Source of the DNA: an uncultured Alphaproteobacteria bacterium
GTDB taxonomy: Bacteria; Pseudomonadota; Alphaproteobacteria; RUG11792
Assembly: GCA_944390585.1 (NCBI GenBank)
Contig: CALXQI010000015.1
Location: forward strand, 124,001 to 188,000
Direction: 5' to 3'
Length of the DNA stretch: 64,000 nucleotides
Part shown: one piece after another, positions 6,745 through 16,063 of the stretch
How the letters are laid out: every line of letters begins with the position of its first letter
Position numbering within the stretch: the stretch's first letter is position 1
The notes under the pieces: model-generated
Seen by the model: the letters and a program-made list of their open reading frames with translations, nothing else
Database searches by the model: none
What the model was told of the DNA's origin: nothing
Program-made: the position numbers and the translations under genes

Positions 6745-9000
6745 ATGTTAAAGGGTCTAGTAGTTGTAGAGTCACCAGCCAAAGCAAAAACCTTGGGCAC
6801 TTTTTTAGGTAGTGATTATAAAGTAATAGCAAGTTATGGACATGTTAGAGATTTATTGCCAAAAAGTGGTTCTGTAGATGTAAAAAATCATTATGCTATG
6901 GTCTGGCAGGTAAGTGATAAAGGCAAGACTCAAATTGCAGAGATCAAAAAATATTTAAAAAATACAGATAATTTATTTCTTGCAACTGATCCAGATCGAG
7001 AAGGTGAAGCAATTTCGTGGCATATTTTAAATATTTTGGAAGAGGAGAGGGCGCTAAATAAAAAAAATATTAGTCGTGTTGTTTTTCATGAAATTACAAA
7101 AAGGGCAGTATTAGATGCATTTCAGAATCCAAGACAATTGGATAGCAATCTAGTTGATGCATACATAGCGCGTCGCGTTTTGGATTATCTTGTAGGTTAC
7201 TCACTATCACCAGTGTTGTGGAAAAAACTGCCTGGAGCAAAGTCTGCTGGACGTGTACAGTCTGTTGCCTTAAGATTAATTGTTGATAGGGAAATAGAAA
7301 TAAAATTATTTAAATCAGAAGAATATTGGACAGTACATGCAGATTTTATAGCAAAAAATGGACAATTTAGAGCAAGTCTTACGCATTTTAATGGTAAAAA
7401 ATTAGAAAAGCTTGATATAAAAAATGCTGAAGAAGCAAATAATATTGTGGATACTTTATCGAATGCATTATATGTTATATCAAATGTAGAAAAAAAGACT
7501 GTAAAACGTAATCCATACGCGCCGTTTACAACATCGTCTCTGCAACAAGAGGCAGTTAAAAAGCTTGGGTTTAGTGCTAAAAATACCATGCGGATTGCGC
7601 AAAAATTATACGAAGGTATAGATATCGATGGGACAATGACAGGCTTGATTACATATATGAGAACTGACAGTACAGCAATGTCTAATGAGGCAATTGTTGG
7701 AATTAGAGAATTTGTTCAAAAGAAATATGGAGATAAATATTTACCAAAGACTCCTAGAATATTTAAAACAAAAACAAAAAATGCTCAAGAAGCGCATGAA
7801 GCAATACGTCCTACATCTTTTGATAAATCTCCGGACAAGATAAAGCAGTTTTTGTCAGATGAACAGATGAAGCTTTATGATCTGATTTGGAGGCGTGCTG
7901 TCGCATCGCAAATGGAAAACGCTTTGGTAGATCAGGTTTCTGTTGATGTTGCTGCTGACGATATTGCAACTTTCAGAGCTACGGGATCAACAATGGTATT
8001 TGATGGCTTTTTAAAGGAGTACAATGTAGAACAAGACAAGAGTGAAGAAAAACAGCTGCCATTGCTGGATAAGGACGAAACAGTATCTTGTAGTAAGTTA
8101 GAGCCTGAGCAGCATTTTACACAGCCGCCTGCGCGTTTTAATGAAGCAAGTCTTGTTAAGAAGTTAGAGGAATTAGGGATAGGAAGGCCATCTACGTACG
8201 CAACAATTATAAATGTTATACAAGATAGAGGATATGTTGAATTGCAAAAAAAAACTTTTGTTCCACAAAGTATAGGGATTTTGACTACTTCATTTTTAAA
8301 ACTATTTTTCTCAAAGTATGTGCAGTACGAGTTTACAGCTGATATGGAGGAGGATCTAGATAAAATTTCTAACGGAGATAAAGATAGAGAGAATGTACTG
8401 GATGAGTTTTGGCATGATTTTCACAAAGCAATTGAAGATTCTAGTCCACTATCTGTAAGTGAGGTAATGAATTCTGTTGAGAATGATATAGGTGATGTAA
8501 TTTTTCAAAGTATTCCTGATAGAAAATGTCCATTATGCGGAAGTGATGTTCATATGAAAATTGGTCCTTATGGTGCATTTTTGGGGTGTACAAACTATCC
8601 TAATTGCAAATTTACAAAAAGTATTGGTGATAATGAAAAAGTAGATGTATCAAATTCCACAATTAATGTTGGTAAAGATCCAACATTGGATGATACTATA
8701 TTTGTAAAAAGAGGCCCTTACGGATATTATTTGGAATGGGAAAAAACTAGAGATCCCAAAGATGAGAAAAAGCCAAAGCGCTTTGGGCTGCCAAAGTGCA
8801 TAAAATCGCCAGATAGACTGACTATAGATGATGTGGTCGCAATTCTGTCCTTGCCGAGGAAGATAGATGATGACATTACATTAAATATTGGCAGATTTGG
8901 GCCGTTTTTAAGACATGGCAAGAAATCATATAAGGTGACACGGGAGGATTTTTGGGCAATAACTTTGGAAGAAGCACGTGAAATTGTTAATGAAGAATAA
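6745..9000 (+). CDS. topA: DNA topoisomerase I
   Basis: Type IA topoisomerase that relaxes negative supercoils. The 751-residue product has the N-terminal Toprim domain (VVVESPAKAKTLGTFLG, ATDPDREGEAISWH), the active-site tyrosine at about residue 304 in GLITYMRTDST, and the gate domains (GIGRPSTYATII). The C terminus has one four-cysteine zinc ribbon (CPLCGSDV...CTNYPNCKF) and two further ribbon-like repeats without cysteines (KRGPYGYYLEW, GRFGPFLRHG), as in other alphaproteobacteria. The ATG at 6745 matches the family start; the 258 bp before it are AT-rich, without a recognisable gene. Intact. Confidence 0.96.
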   Translation: MLKGLVVVESPAKAKTLGTFLGSDYKVIASYGHVRDLLPKSGSVDVKNHYAMVWQVSDKGKTQIAEIKKYLKNTDNLFLATDPDREGEAISWHILNILEEERALNKKNISRVVFHEITKRAVLDAFQNPRQLDSNLVDAYIARRVLDYLVGYSLSPVLWKKLPGAKSAGRVQSVALRLIVDREIEIKLFKSEEYWTVHADFIAKNGQFRASLTHFNGKKLEKLDIKNAEEANNIVDTLSNALYVISNVEKKTVKRNPYAPFTTSSLQQEAVKKLGFSAKNTMRIAQKLYEGIDIDGTMTGLITYMRTDSTAMSNEAIVGIREFVQKKYGDKYLPKTPRIFKTKTKNAQEAHEAIRPTSFDKSPDKIKQFLSDEQMKLYDLIWRRAVASQMENALVDQVSVDVAADDIATFRATGSTMVFDGFLKEYNVEQDKSEEKQLPLLDKDETVSCSKLEPEQHFTQPPARFNEASLVKKLEELGIGRPSTYATIINVIQDRGYVELQKKTFVPQSIGILTTSFLKLFFSKYVQYEFTADMEEDLDKISNGDKDRENVLDEFWHDFHKAIEDSSPLSVSEVMNSVENDIGDVIFQSIPDRKCPLCGSDVHMKIGPYGAFLGCTNYPNCKFTKSIGDNEKVDVSNSTINVGKDPTLDDTIFVKRGPYGYYLEWEKTRDPKDEKKPKRFGLPKCIKSPDRLTIDDVVAILSLPRKIDDDITLNIGRFGPFLRHGKKSYKVTREDFWAITLEEAREIVNEE

Positions 9001-9024
9001 GTGGTTTTTATACGTATAATGTGG

Positions 9025-9158
9025 TGTATTTGATATGAAAAAGATATGTAAATAACAGAAAAGGTGGATTATTTATTAAATAAAATACTGCATGTATTTG
9101 ATTGAGAGAGGTGTATAAACAACAGAAAATGTGTAGTATCCATTAAACAAAATATGCA
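9025..9158. repeat. Diverged tandem repeat after topA (period about 68 bp)
   Basis: Two neighbouring segments, 9025-9092 and 9093-9158, share the order TGTATTTGAT, AACAGAAAA, ATTAAA and AAAATA..GCATG/GCAATG, with many substitutions. No gene lies here, between topA and the end of rsfS. It looks like an old local duplication of intergenic DNA. Confidence 0.45.
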
Positions 9159-9202
9159 ATGCCTTTATTGTATACTATTATGAACATGTAAATATAAGTC
9201 TA

Positions 9203-9508
9203 TTATGCAAGCAATGCATGTAAGTCATAAAAATTACGCAACTCTGGCTTAAAAAGATGTACTTCAATCCCATCTGATTCTATTAATACCCAGCCAGAAT
9301 TTGGAGAACCCTCTGTATGACAATGCTTAAAAAATCTAGAAACATGTTCAGAAACAGCTTGTACATGCCTTGCAGAGGTTCCAGATGCAATAACAACGTA
9401 ATCTGACATTCTTCTACTATCAGCGCTAGTATCAATCATTTCTATATCAATTGCTTTTTTTGACTTTAATAATTCTATAACATCATCAATTTGTTTTCGT
9501 TGTTGCAT
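9203..9508 (-). CDS. rsfS: RsfS, ribosomal silencing factor
   Basis: RsfS binds protein L14 on the large ribosomal subunit and blocks subunit joining in starved cells. The product (101 residues from the ATG at 9508) has the family pattern: KKAIDIEMIDTSA, YVVIASGTSARHVQAVSEHV, GWVLIESDGIEVHLF and RNFYDLHALLA. An ATG at 9532 is in frame but lies deeper inside mlaD, and the family normally begins close to QRKQIDDVIELL. The gene overlaps the end of mlaD by 23 nt, so the two are read from one transcript. Confidence 0.9.
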   Translation of the reverse strand: MQQRKQIDDVIELLKSKKAIDIEMIDTSADSRRMSDYVVIASGTSARHVQAVSEHVSRFFKHCHTEGSPNSGWVLIESDGIEVHLFKPELRNFYDLHALLA

Positions 9509-9968
9509 CGTTTGATTCTTTGTTATTACCATTTATAAAACCTCCAACAATTTTATTAATAAGATCTTCCAAATTTATAGCAGACTCTGTGATATCAAAT
9601 TTATCTCCATTTTGCATTATCATTTCCTCAACTCCTACATTAATAGCAATAAAATTATTGCCTATTAAACCACTTGTTGCAATACGTGCTACAGAATCAA
9701 CTGGGATCTTAATATTTGGTTTCATAAGCAGTATAACGCGTGCAGTATAGTCCTTGTCAACAGAAATTGATTTTACTATACCAACTTTTACTCCACTAAT
9801 TTTGACATCTGCACCGACTACAAGTCCACCTACATTGTTAAAATTAGTAATGAGTTCATATCCATCATCTATTTTTTCACCATTTGATGTATATGCAAAA
9901 TATAAAAAGAATGCAGCAACAAATAAAACGATTGCACCAACTACAGCTTCAAGTATATTCCCGCGCAT
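9486..9968 (-). CDS. mlaD: MlaD-like MCE-domain lipid transport protein
   Basis: MlaD is the periplasmic, membrane-anchored MCE protein of the Mla phospholipid transporter. The 160 residues hold an N-terminal membrane helix (VVGAIVLFVAAFFLYFAYTS) and one MCE domain (YELITNFNNVGGLVVGADVKISGVKVGIV...ATSGLIGNNFIAINVG). The tail is short and polar. Overlap with rsfS and the close spacing suggest a two-gene operon. Together with mlaA upstream it shows that the lipid-asymmetry pathway is kept. Confidence 0.9.
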   Translation of the reverse strand: MRGNILEAVVGAIVLFVAAFFLYFAYTSNGEKIDDGYELITNFNNVGGLVVGADVKISGVKVGIVKSISVDKDYTARVILLMKPNIKIPVDSVARIATSGLIGNNFIAINVGVEEMIMQNGDKFDITESAINLEDLINKIVGGFINGNNKESNDATTKTN

Positions 9969-10026
9969 AGAACATAACTAATAATATATATTCATACTAG
10001 CATTTTTATAAAAAAAATCAAAAATT

Positions 10027-10875
10027 TTAATTTACCCATTTGTTTTTAAACCATGTAATTTGTCTTTTTGCATAATTTCTGGACTTTTGTTGTGCAATAG
10101 ATATTGCCTCATTTAGTGTTATATTGCCACAAATATATGCACTTAACTCTTTAATCCCAATACAATTAAAAATTTGATATGACTTGATATTTTGATATTT
10201 TAATAAGTTTTGTACTTCATTTAATGCACCATCTTTAAGCATTTTTAAAAATCTTGTATTAATATTGTCATATAATACATTTCTATCTGGCATTAATAAT
10301 TTTTTTTCAATTTTTACATTTTTTAAAAATGTTTTTCTCTCGTTTTCAAAAAAAGTTCTAATTGATAGTCCTGTATAAAGCATTATTTCATACGCCCTTA
10401 TTACTTGATGGTGATTTTCTGGTTTTATTTTTAACTTAGGATCATGATTAATAATATTTTGGTATACAGTTTTATAATTTGTTTTTGCAAGTGCGTGTAC
10501 TTTTGCCCGTATATCGTTTGGTATTTGTGGCATTTCTGATATACCATTAATCAAGCAATCTATGTAAAATCCGCTGCCACCAACAAGAATAGGTGTTTTG
10601 CCAACAGCAATTGCGTTTTGTACTTCTTCAGCTGCCATAGTACACCATGAGGCTACATCTGGTGATTGATTGTAATTTAAGTATCCAAAGAGTTTATGTG
10701 GAATATTTTGCATTTCTTCATAAGTTGGCTGAGATGATAGAATTGGGATGTCTTTATATGTTTGAACGCTGTCAGCATTAATAATGATGCCGTTACAATG
10801 TTTAGCAATTTCAATAGCTTCTGCAGTTTTACCTGCAGCTGTAGGGCCTGCTATGATAATAACAGTGTTTTGCAT
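10027..10875 (-). CDS. miaA: MiaA, tRNA dimethylallyltransferase
   Basis: MiaA adds the dimethylallyl group to N6 of A37 in tRNAs that read codons starting with U. The start is placed at the ATG of MQNTVIIIAGPTAAGKT because the P-loop normally lies within the first 20 residues; the longer frame to 10977 would overlap trmL. The 282 residues include the P-loop (GPTAAGKT), INADSVQTYKDIPILSSQPT, GGSGFYIDCLI and the C-terminal KQRNYAKRQITWFKN-type segment (SRNYAKRQITWFKNKW). Length is normal. Divergent from trmL with 66 bp between. Confidence 0.93.
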   Translation of the reverse strand: MQNTVIIIAGPTAAGKTAEAIEIAKHCNGIIINADSVQTYKDIPILSSQPTYEEMQNIPHKLFGYLNYNQSPDVASWCTMAAEEVQNAIAVGKTPILVGGSGFYIDCLINGISEMPQIPNDIRAKVHALAKTNYKTVYQNIINHDPKLKIKPENHHQVIRAYEIMLYTGLSIRTFFENERKTFLKNVKIEKKLLMPDRNVLYDNINTRFLKMLKDGALNEVQNLLKYQNIKSYQIFNCIGIKELSAYICGNITLNEAISIAQQKSRNYAKRQITWFKNKWVN

Positions 10876-10941
10876 AGGAAAATACTTTACAGTTGTAAAT
10901 AATTTTATTAAATATACAAATGATTTTAAAGGAGTTACTGT

Positions 10942-11379
10942 ATGAAATTGTGCCTTTTTGAACCAGAAATACCGCAAAATGTTGGGACAATAGCAAGACT
11001 TTGTGCTTGTTTTGGAGTTGAACTACACATTATTGAACCAATATCTTTTTTATTCCATGATAAAAGGTTTAAAAGAGCTGGCATGGATTATTTAAGTAAA
11101 GTAAAAATAAAATGTCATGATGATTTTTATAAATTTAAAGAATGGCATAATGGAAGGATAATTTTATCAGATATTAAGGCAAGTACTGCATACTACAATT
11201 TTAATTTTCAAGATACTGATTGCATCATGATGGGAAAAGAAAGTAGCGGCGTTCCAGACAACATCTTTGATTTATGCATGCCTGTTGTTATTCCTATGGT
11301 AGAAAATGTACGATCACTAAATGTTGCAGTATCAGCTGCGATTGTATTATCAGAAGCTATTAGACAACTACATAATTAA
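10942..11379 (+). CDS. trmL: TrmL, tRNA (cytidine/uridine-34 2'-O)-methyltransferase
   Basis: SPOUT-fold enzyme that methylates the 2'-OH of the wobble nucleotide in tRNA-Leu species. The 145-residue product is typical: FEPEIPQNVGTIARLCACF at the N terminus, GMDYLSKV in the middle, and the knotted SAM site MMGKESSGVPDNIF ... VIPMVENVRSLNVAVSAAIVLSE. A good ribosome site (AAGGAG) lies 8 nt before the ATG. A strong hairpin terminator follows. Confidence 0.93.
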   Translation: MKLCLFEPEIPQNVGTIARLCACFGVELHIIEPISFLFHDKRFKRAGMDYLSKVKIKCHDDFYKFKEWHNGRIILSDIKASTAYYNFNFQDTDCIMMGKESSGVPDNIFDLCMPVVIPMVENVRSLNVAVSAAIVLSEAIRQLHN

Positions 11380-11395
11380 AATATAATTGCATTAA

Positions 11396-11428
11396 AAAAG
11401 GGCACACAAGCCCTTTGCGTGCCCTTTT
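11396..11428. terminator. Bidirectional hairpin terminator between trmL and mucR
   Basis: AAAAGGGCAC (11396-11405) and GTGCCCTTTT (11419-11428) form a perfect 10-bp stem around a 13-nt loop. The stem itself supplies an A-run and a T-run on both strands, so it can end trmL from the left and the MucR-like gene from the right. It is the best terminator seen in the window. Confidence 0.8.
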
Positions 11429-11447
11429 CATCCTAGTTATACAAGAC

Positions 11448-11876
11448 TTAGGCTGCCCTTGTTCTTTGCTTAGAACTATTGCCAAGACCTGTACTTTTTG
11501 CAATGTCACTACGACGTTTTGCATAATTCGGGGAGACTACAGGATAATCCATTGGAAGATTCCATCGCTCTTTATACTGCTCAACAGTCATCCCATACAT
11601 CGTGTTCAAGTGTCTCTTTAACATTTGTAATTTCTTACCATCTTCAAGACAAACAATGTAATCTGGATGCACAGACTCCTCTATTGGCACAGCAGGTGTT
11701 AGTGCACGTCTGAATTTTGCACTTGTTGCATCACAACAAATATCCGCAACATGTTGGAATATCTTCTTCAATACGTTTGGAAGATCTTCCATACTTACCT
11801 CATGCTTACTAAGATATGCTGAAGCAATACTTGCATAGCAATCCAAAAGTTCCTTAGTCTCAACACTCTCTGACAT
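11448..11876 (-). CDS. MucR/Ros-family transcriptional regulator
   Basis: The start at 11876 has a GGAG ribosome site about 6 nt before it; longer in-frame starts lack this. The 142 residues show the MucR layout: an N-terminal helical oligomerisation part (YASIASAYLSKHEVSMEDLPNVLKKIF) and the DNA-binding part HPDYIVCLEDGKKLQMLKRHL, YKERWNLPMDYPVVSPNYA, KRRSDIAKSTGLG. In Ros the zinc finger begins C-x2-C; here the second cysteine is Asp (CLEDG), a variant known in several alphaproteobacteria, so zinc binding may differ or be absent. MucR proteins silence AT-rich DNA and control surface and cell-cycle genes. The upstream AT-rich stretch has an imperfect palindrome (about 11953-11984) that could be an operator. 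Confidence 0.88.
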   Translation of the reverse strand: MSESVETKELLDCYASIASAYLSKHEVSMEDLPNVLKKIFQHVADICCDATSAKFRRALTPAVPIEESVHPDYIVCLEDGKKLQMLKRHLNTMYGMTVEQYKERWNLPMDYPVVSPNYAKRRSDIAKSTGLGNSSKQRTRAA

Positions 11877-12144
11877 CTTTAGCTCCATATCTATATACAC
11901 CTTGCACATATAGTACACGATAAAAAAACCTATTGCAATAGAAAAAATGCATACATATCAAAAAAAATTCATTTTTTGTATGTAATGGTCAAATGTATTG
12001 TTTGTGGTTATATTGTATAGGAATACAATTAATTATATATAAAATACAAAAAAAAAAAAAATATTTTTTACAATATTTATACAATGATAAAAAAATATTA
12101 TTTTGTTGTATAATAGCAACAGATGAAAATTAAAAAATTGGATT

Positions 12145-13821
12145 GTGCATTTTACACATGACTTTGCATGGAAAAATTTTGAAATTTATCGTGAAATTTA
12201 TACAAATTCTATAAAACATCGCAAAGAATTTTTTGAATTTCACGACAAAATGTTGATGAAAGATAAGATAAATAATGCATGTTTTTATTGTATTGACAGA
12301 CATTTAAATGATTTATCAGATAAAATTGCAATAATTTGGTATGGAGATAAACACGAAGATCGTACTACCATCACTTATCGCGAATTGCATAATATGGTGT
12401 GTGGAATTGCAAAAGCATTAATAGACAATGATGTTAGTATTGGTGATGTTGTTACAGTATATTGTTCTACAAACCCAGCTAGCGTTGCTGCAATGCTTGC
12501 TTGTGCTAGGATTGGTGCTGTGCATAATGTTGTTTTTGGCGGATTTTCTGCAAATGCATTGTCTACGCGTGTGCAGCATTCTAACTCCAAAATTATCATT
12601 ACACAAAAAAGCTATAGTAGAGGTGGAAAAAATATAGATCTTGCTGGTATTGCAAAGCAGGTACAATGCAACAATATTTTGTTTTTAGAAGATATTGGTA
12701 GAATAGATAATTTTACATTAAGTAATGTATCAAGTAATAGTAAATTATTTGATTTATATACTTCAGGCACTACAGGTGATCCAAAGCCTATTTCACATTT
12801 TGTTAGAGATTATTTGCTATATGTTGCTATGACATTTAAATATATATTTGATGTAAGGCAAGATGACGTAATGTTTTGCACATCTGATATAGGCTGGATT
12901 ACAGGACATAGTTATATGGTGTATGCGCCATTATTCTTTGGAATAACAACAATTATTTTTAGTGGTAGTCCAACATATCCTGATGCAACACGATACTGGA
13001 AAATAATTGAGCAGGAGAGAGCAACAATATTTTATACATCTCCAACTGCGTTGCGCTCCCTCGCTGTTTTTGGATCACATATACCTAAATCGTTTGATCT
13101 TAGTAGTTTAAGAATTTTAGGCAGTGTTGGTGAGCCTCTTGATGAAGTAACAAAAACATGGTACTCCACGTACGTTGGGAATAATAGATTGCCAATTCTT
13201 GATACTTGGTGGCAAACAGAAATAGGTGGTGTTGCAATTGCACCATTGCTTGGAGAAGATAGCAAGCTTGGCGGAGTACCGTTTTTTGGGCAAAAAGTAG
13301 AAGTTACAAATGAGCAGTTAGTAATAAATGGCAGAAATACAGGTGATTTAGCAGTTTGTAATGATGGATATATAAAAGTATTGGGACGTGCTGACGATAT
13401 TTTAAATATTTCTGGTCATAGAATAAGCGCTGTTGAGATAGAACATGCAATTTTATCTATACCATGTGTTAAAGAATGTTGTGTTGTAGGACACAAACAT
13501 GATATAAAAGGGGAGGGGGCCAGCGCTTTTGTGGTAGCAGAATTTTCTTCTATTGAGCAGTTTGTTGGTATGGTGTTGCGTGTGGTGCGTGAGAAAATAG
13601 GTGGTATTGCAATTCCAGATGAAATAATTTTTACTACAGGCTTGCCAAAAAACAGATCTGGTAAGTATGTAAAAAGTATCTTGAGAAAGTTGTTGAATAA
13701 TGAAATAGTAACTGAGTGTGATAAAAATGTATTGATCGATGATAATATTGTAGAAGAATTAAACAGAGATATAGATAAAAACCGTGTGGTGTGCTCAAAT
13801 ATATGTTACATAAAAGAGTAA
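12145..13821 (+). CDS. acs: Acetyl-CoA synthetase-like AMP-forming ligase (shortened)
   Basis: Member of the ANL family closest to acetyl-CoA synthetase, which makes acetyl-CoA from acetate, ATP and CoA. Motifs in order: ITYRELHNMVCGIAKAL, NPASVAAMLACARIGAVHNVVFGGFSANAL, the P-loop TSGTTGDPKP, TSDIGWITGHSYMVYAPL, GSVGEPLDEVTKTW, DTWWQTEIGG, and GRADDILNISGHRIS with the C-terminal lysine in KNRSGKYVKSILRK. At 558 residues it is about 90 shorter than usual, mainly through lost spacers in the middle and a missing stretch before the hinge where the common TGD-G motif is replaced by TGDLAVCNDGY. The start is GTG, since a TGA lies upstream and no ATG fits. A TATAAT at 12109-12114 could be its -10 box. 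Confidence 0.82.
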   Translation: MHFTHDFAWKNFEIYREIYTNSIKHRKEFFEFHDKMLMKDKINNACFYCIDRHLNDLSDKIAIIWYGDKHEDRTTITYRELHNMVCGIAKALIDNDVSIGDVVTVYCSTNPASVAAMLACARIGAVHNVVFGGFSANALSTRVQHSNSKIIITQKSYSRGGKNIDLAGIAKQVQCNNILFLEDIGRIDNFTLSNVSSNSKLFDLYTSGTTGDPKPISHFVRDYLLYVAMTFKYIFDVRQDDVMFCTSDIGWITGHSYMVYAPLFFGITTIIFSGSPTYPDATRYWKIIEQERATIFYTSPTALRSLAVFGSHIPKSFDLSSLRILGSVGEPLDEVTKTWYSTYVGNNRLPILDTWWQTEIGGVAIAPLLGEDSKLGGVPFFGQKVEVTNEQLVINGRNTGDLAVCNDGYIKVLGRADDILNISGHRISAVEIEHAILSIPCVKECCVVGHKHDIKGEGASAFVVAEFSSIEQFVGMVLRVVREKIGGIAIPDEIIFTTGLPKNRSGKYVKSILRKLLNNEIVTECDKNVLIDDNIVEELNRDIDKNRVVCSNICYIKE

Positions 13822-13822
13822 G

Positions 13823-14284
13823 TCAATTCTTCTGAGAATCTTGATTTTGATTGTTCTTATTTGCATTTTCATTAATAGTATTTGCAATTTCTTTCTCCAA
13901 CTGTTCATATGGTATACGCGAATCAGAAGTGGCATCATTATTTATTTGATTACTTATTTGCACAGTAATAGAACAACTATTTACATCAATTATGATAACC
14001 ATTGTTGCGCACGGTACAGGTGCCTTATTGCACCTTATACATCCTGTTTCTTTATTTAAATAAGCAGGATCAAAATTACCTGCATAAAGTGCTGCTGCCT
14101 GCCATATTGTATCAAAATTTGGTCGATGCTTTGTCTTTATATCACTATTTTTTGTTTTTTTTGGAAGACTGCCTTGTATTTTCAGCTTAAACATTGGTTC
14201 AAAGTCAAGCCATGCTTGATCTGCATCAGAAAACGCATATGTACATGTTATGTATATGATTATACAGTAGCGAAGCAGTAACAC
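13823..14284 (-). CDS. Hypothetical secreted protein
   Basis: Begins at a GTG (14284) with a signal peptide (LLLRYCIIIYITCTYAFS before DADQAW). The 153-residue product has a tryptophan-containing segment (NFDTIWQAAALYAGNFDPAYLNKE), a small cysteine cluster (GCIRCNKAPVPC), then a beta-rich ATMVIIIDVNSCSITVQIS and a disordered tail rich in Asn and Gln. The layout, with Cys-rich centre and strands, suits a periplasmic or exported protein. No family recognised. It ends tail to tail with the acs-like gene (1-nt gap). Confidence 0.7.
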   Translation of the reverse strand: MLLLRYCIIIYITCTYAFSDADQAWLDFEPMFKLKIQGSLPKKTKNSDIKTKHRPNFDTIWQAAALYAGNFDPAYLNKETGCIRCNKAPVPCATMVIIIDVNSCSITVQISNQINNDATSDSRIPYEQLEKEIANTINENANKNNQNQDSQKN

Positions 14285-14417
14285 GTATCATATTTTTATA
14301 ACATAACCGATTAGAATTGTACTTATTAAAGTATAAAAAGTCAATATTAATACAAACGCTGCAAGCTGTAGTATTTTTGTGGTAGCATCTTTTTGGTAGT
14401 AATTTTTTTTGTGTAAA

Positions 14418-16007
14418 ATGTTTTTTAAAAGTTTTATTTTGTTATGTATTTTATTTTTTAATACAGTTGGAGAATGTATAAATTTAAGAACGTCAAATAT
14501 ATCTGAGAATAGCAAAGAATTTTGGCTAGCTATTGATTTTGATATAAAGGATGGTACGCACGTTACAGCTCCATCAACAGTTAATTCTGGCATTGCACCA
14601 CAAATACAATTTGAAAATGCTGAAATAGATCGTGTTATTTGGCCAAAAGCAGACAGTAAAACACATGATAATATGTACGATATTTATACAAAGAATTTTT
14701 CTGTACTAGTAAAACTTAATAAAATAAGTGACCCAATAACATGCAAGATTTCTTATGTACTGTGCAGTGATAGTGCTTGTATCCCAATTAACAAAAAAAT
14801 AGATATTAAGTATAATGATTTATTGTCGCAAAAAGAGATTGATAATACGTTGCAAAATGATTTATATCCATTTTGGTTACTTTTAATATTAGCGTTTATT
14901 GGTGGAATTATTTTAAATTGTATGCCATGCGTTTTTCCTGTTATTTCTTTAAAAATTTTTAGTATTTTAAATACTAAAGCACGTAACAAACGCCAAATTG
15001 GATTATTGTTTAGTATTGGTGTAATAACAACTGTTGTTTTTATAGGTATTTTATTGTTGATTAGTAAAAATGCTGGCACGCAGCTTGGATGGGGATTTTA
15101 TATGCAGAATTCTGCATTTGTTGCATTTTTAGTAATTATATTCTTGCTTTCTGCATTGTATTTTTTTGGGTTATACATCTTGCCAGGAATTAATATTAAA
15201 ATAAAAAATATAGGAGCATTTGCAAATGGTATATTAACAGGTGTTGCATCGTGCACGTGTGCTGGTCCATTTATTGGCATTGTTGTATCATCTGCTCTTT
15301 TTTTAGATAATATAATATTGTCGTTATTAGTATTTGTATTTGTTGGAATTGGTTTATCTTTGCCAGTGTTATTAATGTGTATTTCTCCAAAATTGATTTG
15401 TATATTACCAAAGCCTGGTGAATGGATGAATATTATGAAAGAAATAATCGGTTTCTCTCTTTTATTTGCGTGTATCTGGTTGTTATTTGTGTTATCTGGG
15501 CAAGTTACAAATATTGAATTGTTTACAATTATATTATCGTGTATGTTTATCGCTTTTTTTGCTTGGATGTATGGAAAATTTATTAATTCACGTATTTGTC
15601 ACGTATTTGCACTAATTGGACTGTGTATTTCATCTTACTACTGCGTTTTTTCTCATAATTGTAGTGATGAAACAAAAATAGAATGGATTGATTTTAAATC
15701 TGTGGATATTGAAGAATTAAGAAAAGGAGATAACCCAATATTTGTGAATTTTACAGCTAATTGGTGTTTAACTTGTGCTGTTAATGCAAAAACTTTGTCT
15801 TCTAAAAATGTTAAACGGCTGTTTGAGAAATATAATGTTGTTGCTATAAAGGCTGATTGGAGTAAAAAAGACGATGTTATATTAAAGGCTCTTAAAAAAC
15901 TTGGTGTGAATTCAGTTCCATGTAATGTGTTATATATAAAAGGCAAAGAACCGTGCATCCTACCATCTATTATAACTATTAATAATATTGAAGAATTATT
16001 TTGTTGA
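14418..16007 (+). CDS. dsbD: DsbD/ScsB-like thiol:disulfide interchange protein
   Basis: Moves electrons from the cytoplasm to periplasmic thiol proteins. The 529 residues show a signal peptide, an N-terminal alpha domain (beta sandwich with VLCSDSACIP), a membrane core of eight helices carrying the two redox cysteines (NCMPCVFPVISLK and ASCTCAGPFIGIV), and a C-terminal thioredoxin domain with CLTC (FTANWCLTCAVNAKTL). Start at the ATG 14418 rather than the TTG at 14409. The final stop codon TGA overlaps TTGACA, the -35 box of a promoter reading downstream. Its last about 70 bases are found twice more in the next 4 kb. Confidence 0.93.
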   Translation: MFFKSFILLCILFFNTVGECINLRTSNISENSKEFWLAIDFDIKDGTHVTAPSTVNSGIAPQIQFENAEIDRVIWPKADSKTHDNMYDIYTKNFSVLVKLNKISDPITCKISYVLCSDSACIPINKKIDIKYNDLLSQKEIDNTLQNDLYPFWLLLILAFIGGIILNCMPCVFPVISLKIFSILNTKARNKRQIGLLFSIGVITTVVFIGILLLISKNAGTQLGWGFYMQNSAFVAFLVIIFLLSALYFFGLYILPGINIKIKNIGAFANGILTGVASCTCAGPFIGIVVSSALFLDNIILSLLVFVFVGIGLSLPVLLMCISPKLICILPKPGEWMNIMKEIIGFSLLFACIWLLFVLSGQVTNIELFTIILSCMFIAFFAWMYGKFINSRICHVFALIGLCISSYYCVFSHNCSDETKIEWIDFKSVDIEELRKGDNPIFVNFTANWCLTCAVNAKTLSSKNVKRLFEKYNVVAIKADWSKKDDVILKALKKLGVNSVPCNVLYIKGKEPCILPSIITINNIEELFC

Positions 16008-16035
16008 CATTTGTAAAAATATAAGTTGTAATGTC
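15935..16035 (+). repeat. dsbD 3'-end repeat, original copy
   Basis: Reference copy for a family of three. It includes the last 24 codons of dsbD and the promoter that follows. A shorter direct copy lies at 16549-16625 and an inverted one at 19732-19842. Confidence 0.85.
16004..16032 (+). promoter_or_regulatory. Sigma-70 promoter overlapping the dsbD stop codon
   Basis: TTGACA (16004-16009) and TGTAAT (16027-16032) with a 17-bp spacer; five of six matches in the -10 box. The dsbD stop TGA lies inside the -35 box. It would drive the signal-peptide frame that starts at 16064. Confidence 0.7.
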
Positions 16036-16063
16036 AAAGCAGTTGTCTTTAATGTGTAAAAAA

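Noticed and set aside
14288-14593. 101-codon minus-strand frame with a membrane helix (VLILTFYTLISTILIGYVI)
   Set aside because: Most of it overlaps the dsbD start. The part outside has no ATG, GTG or TTG except one very near the end, so no complete small membrane gene can be supported.
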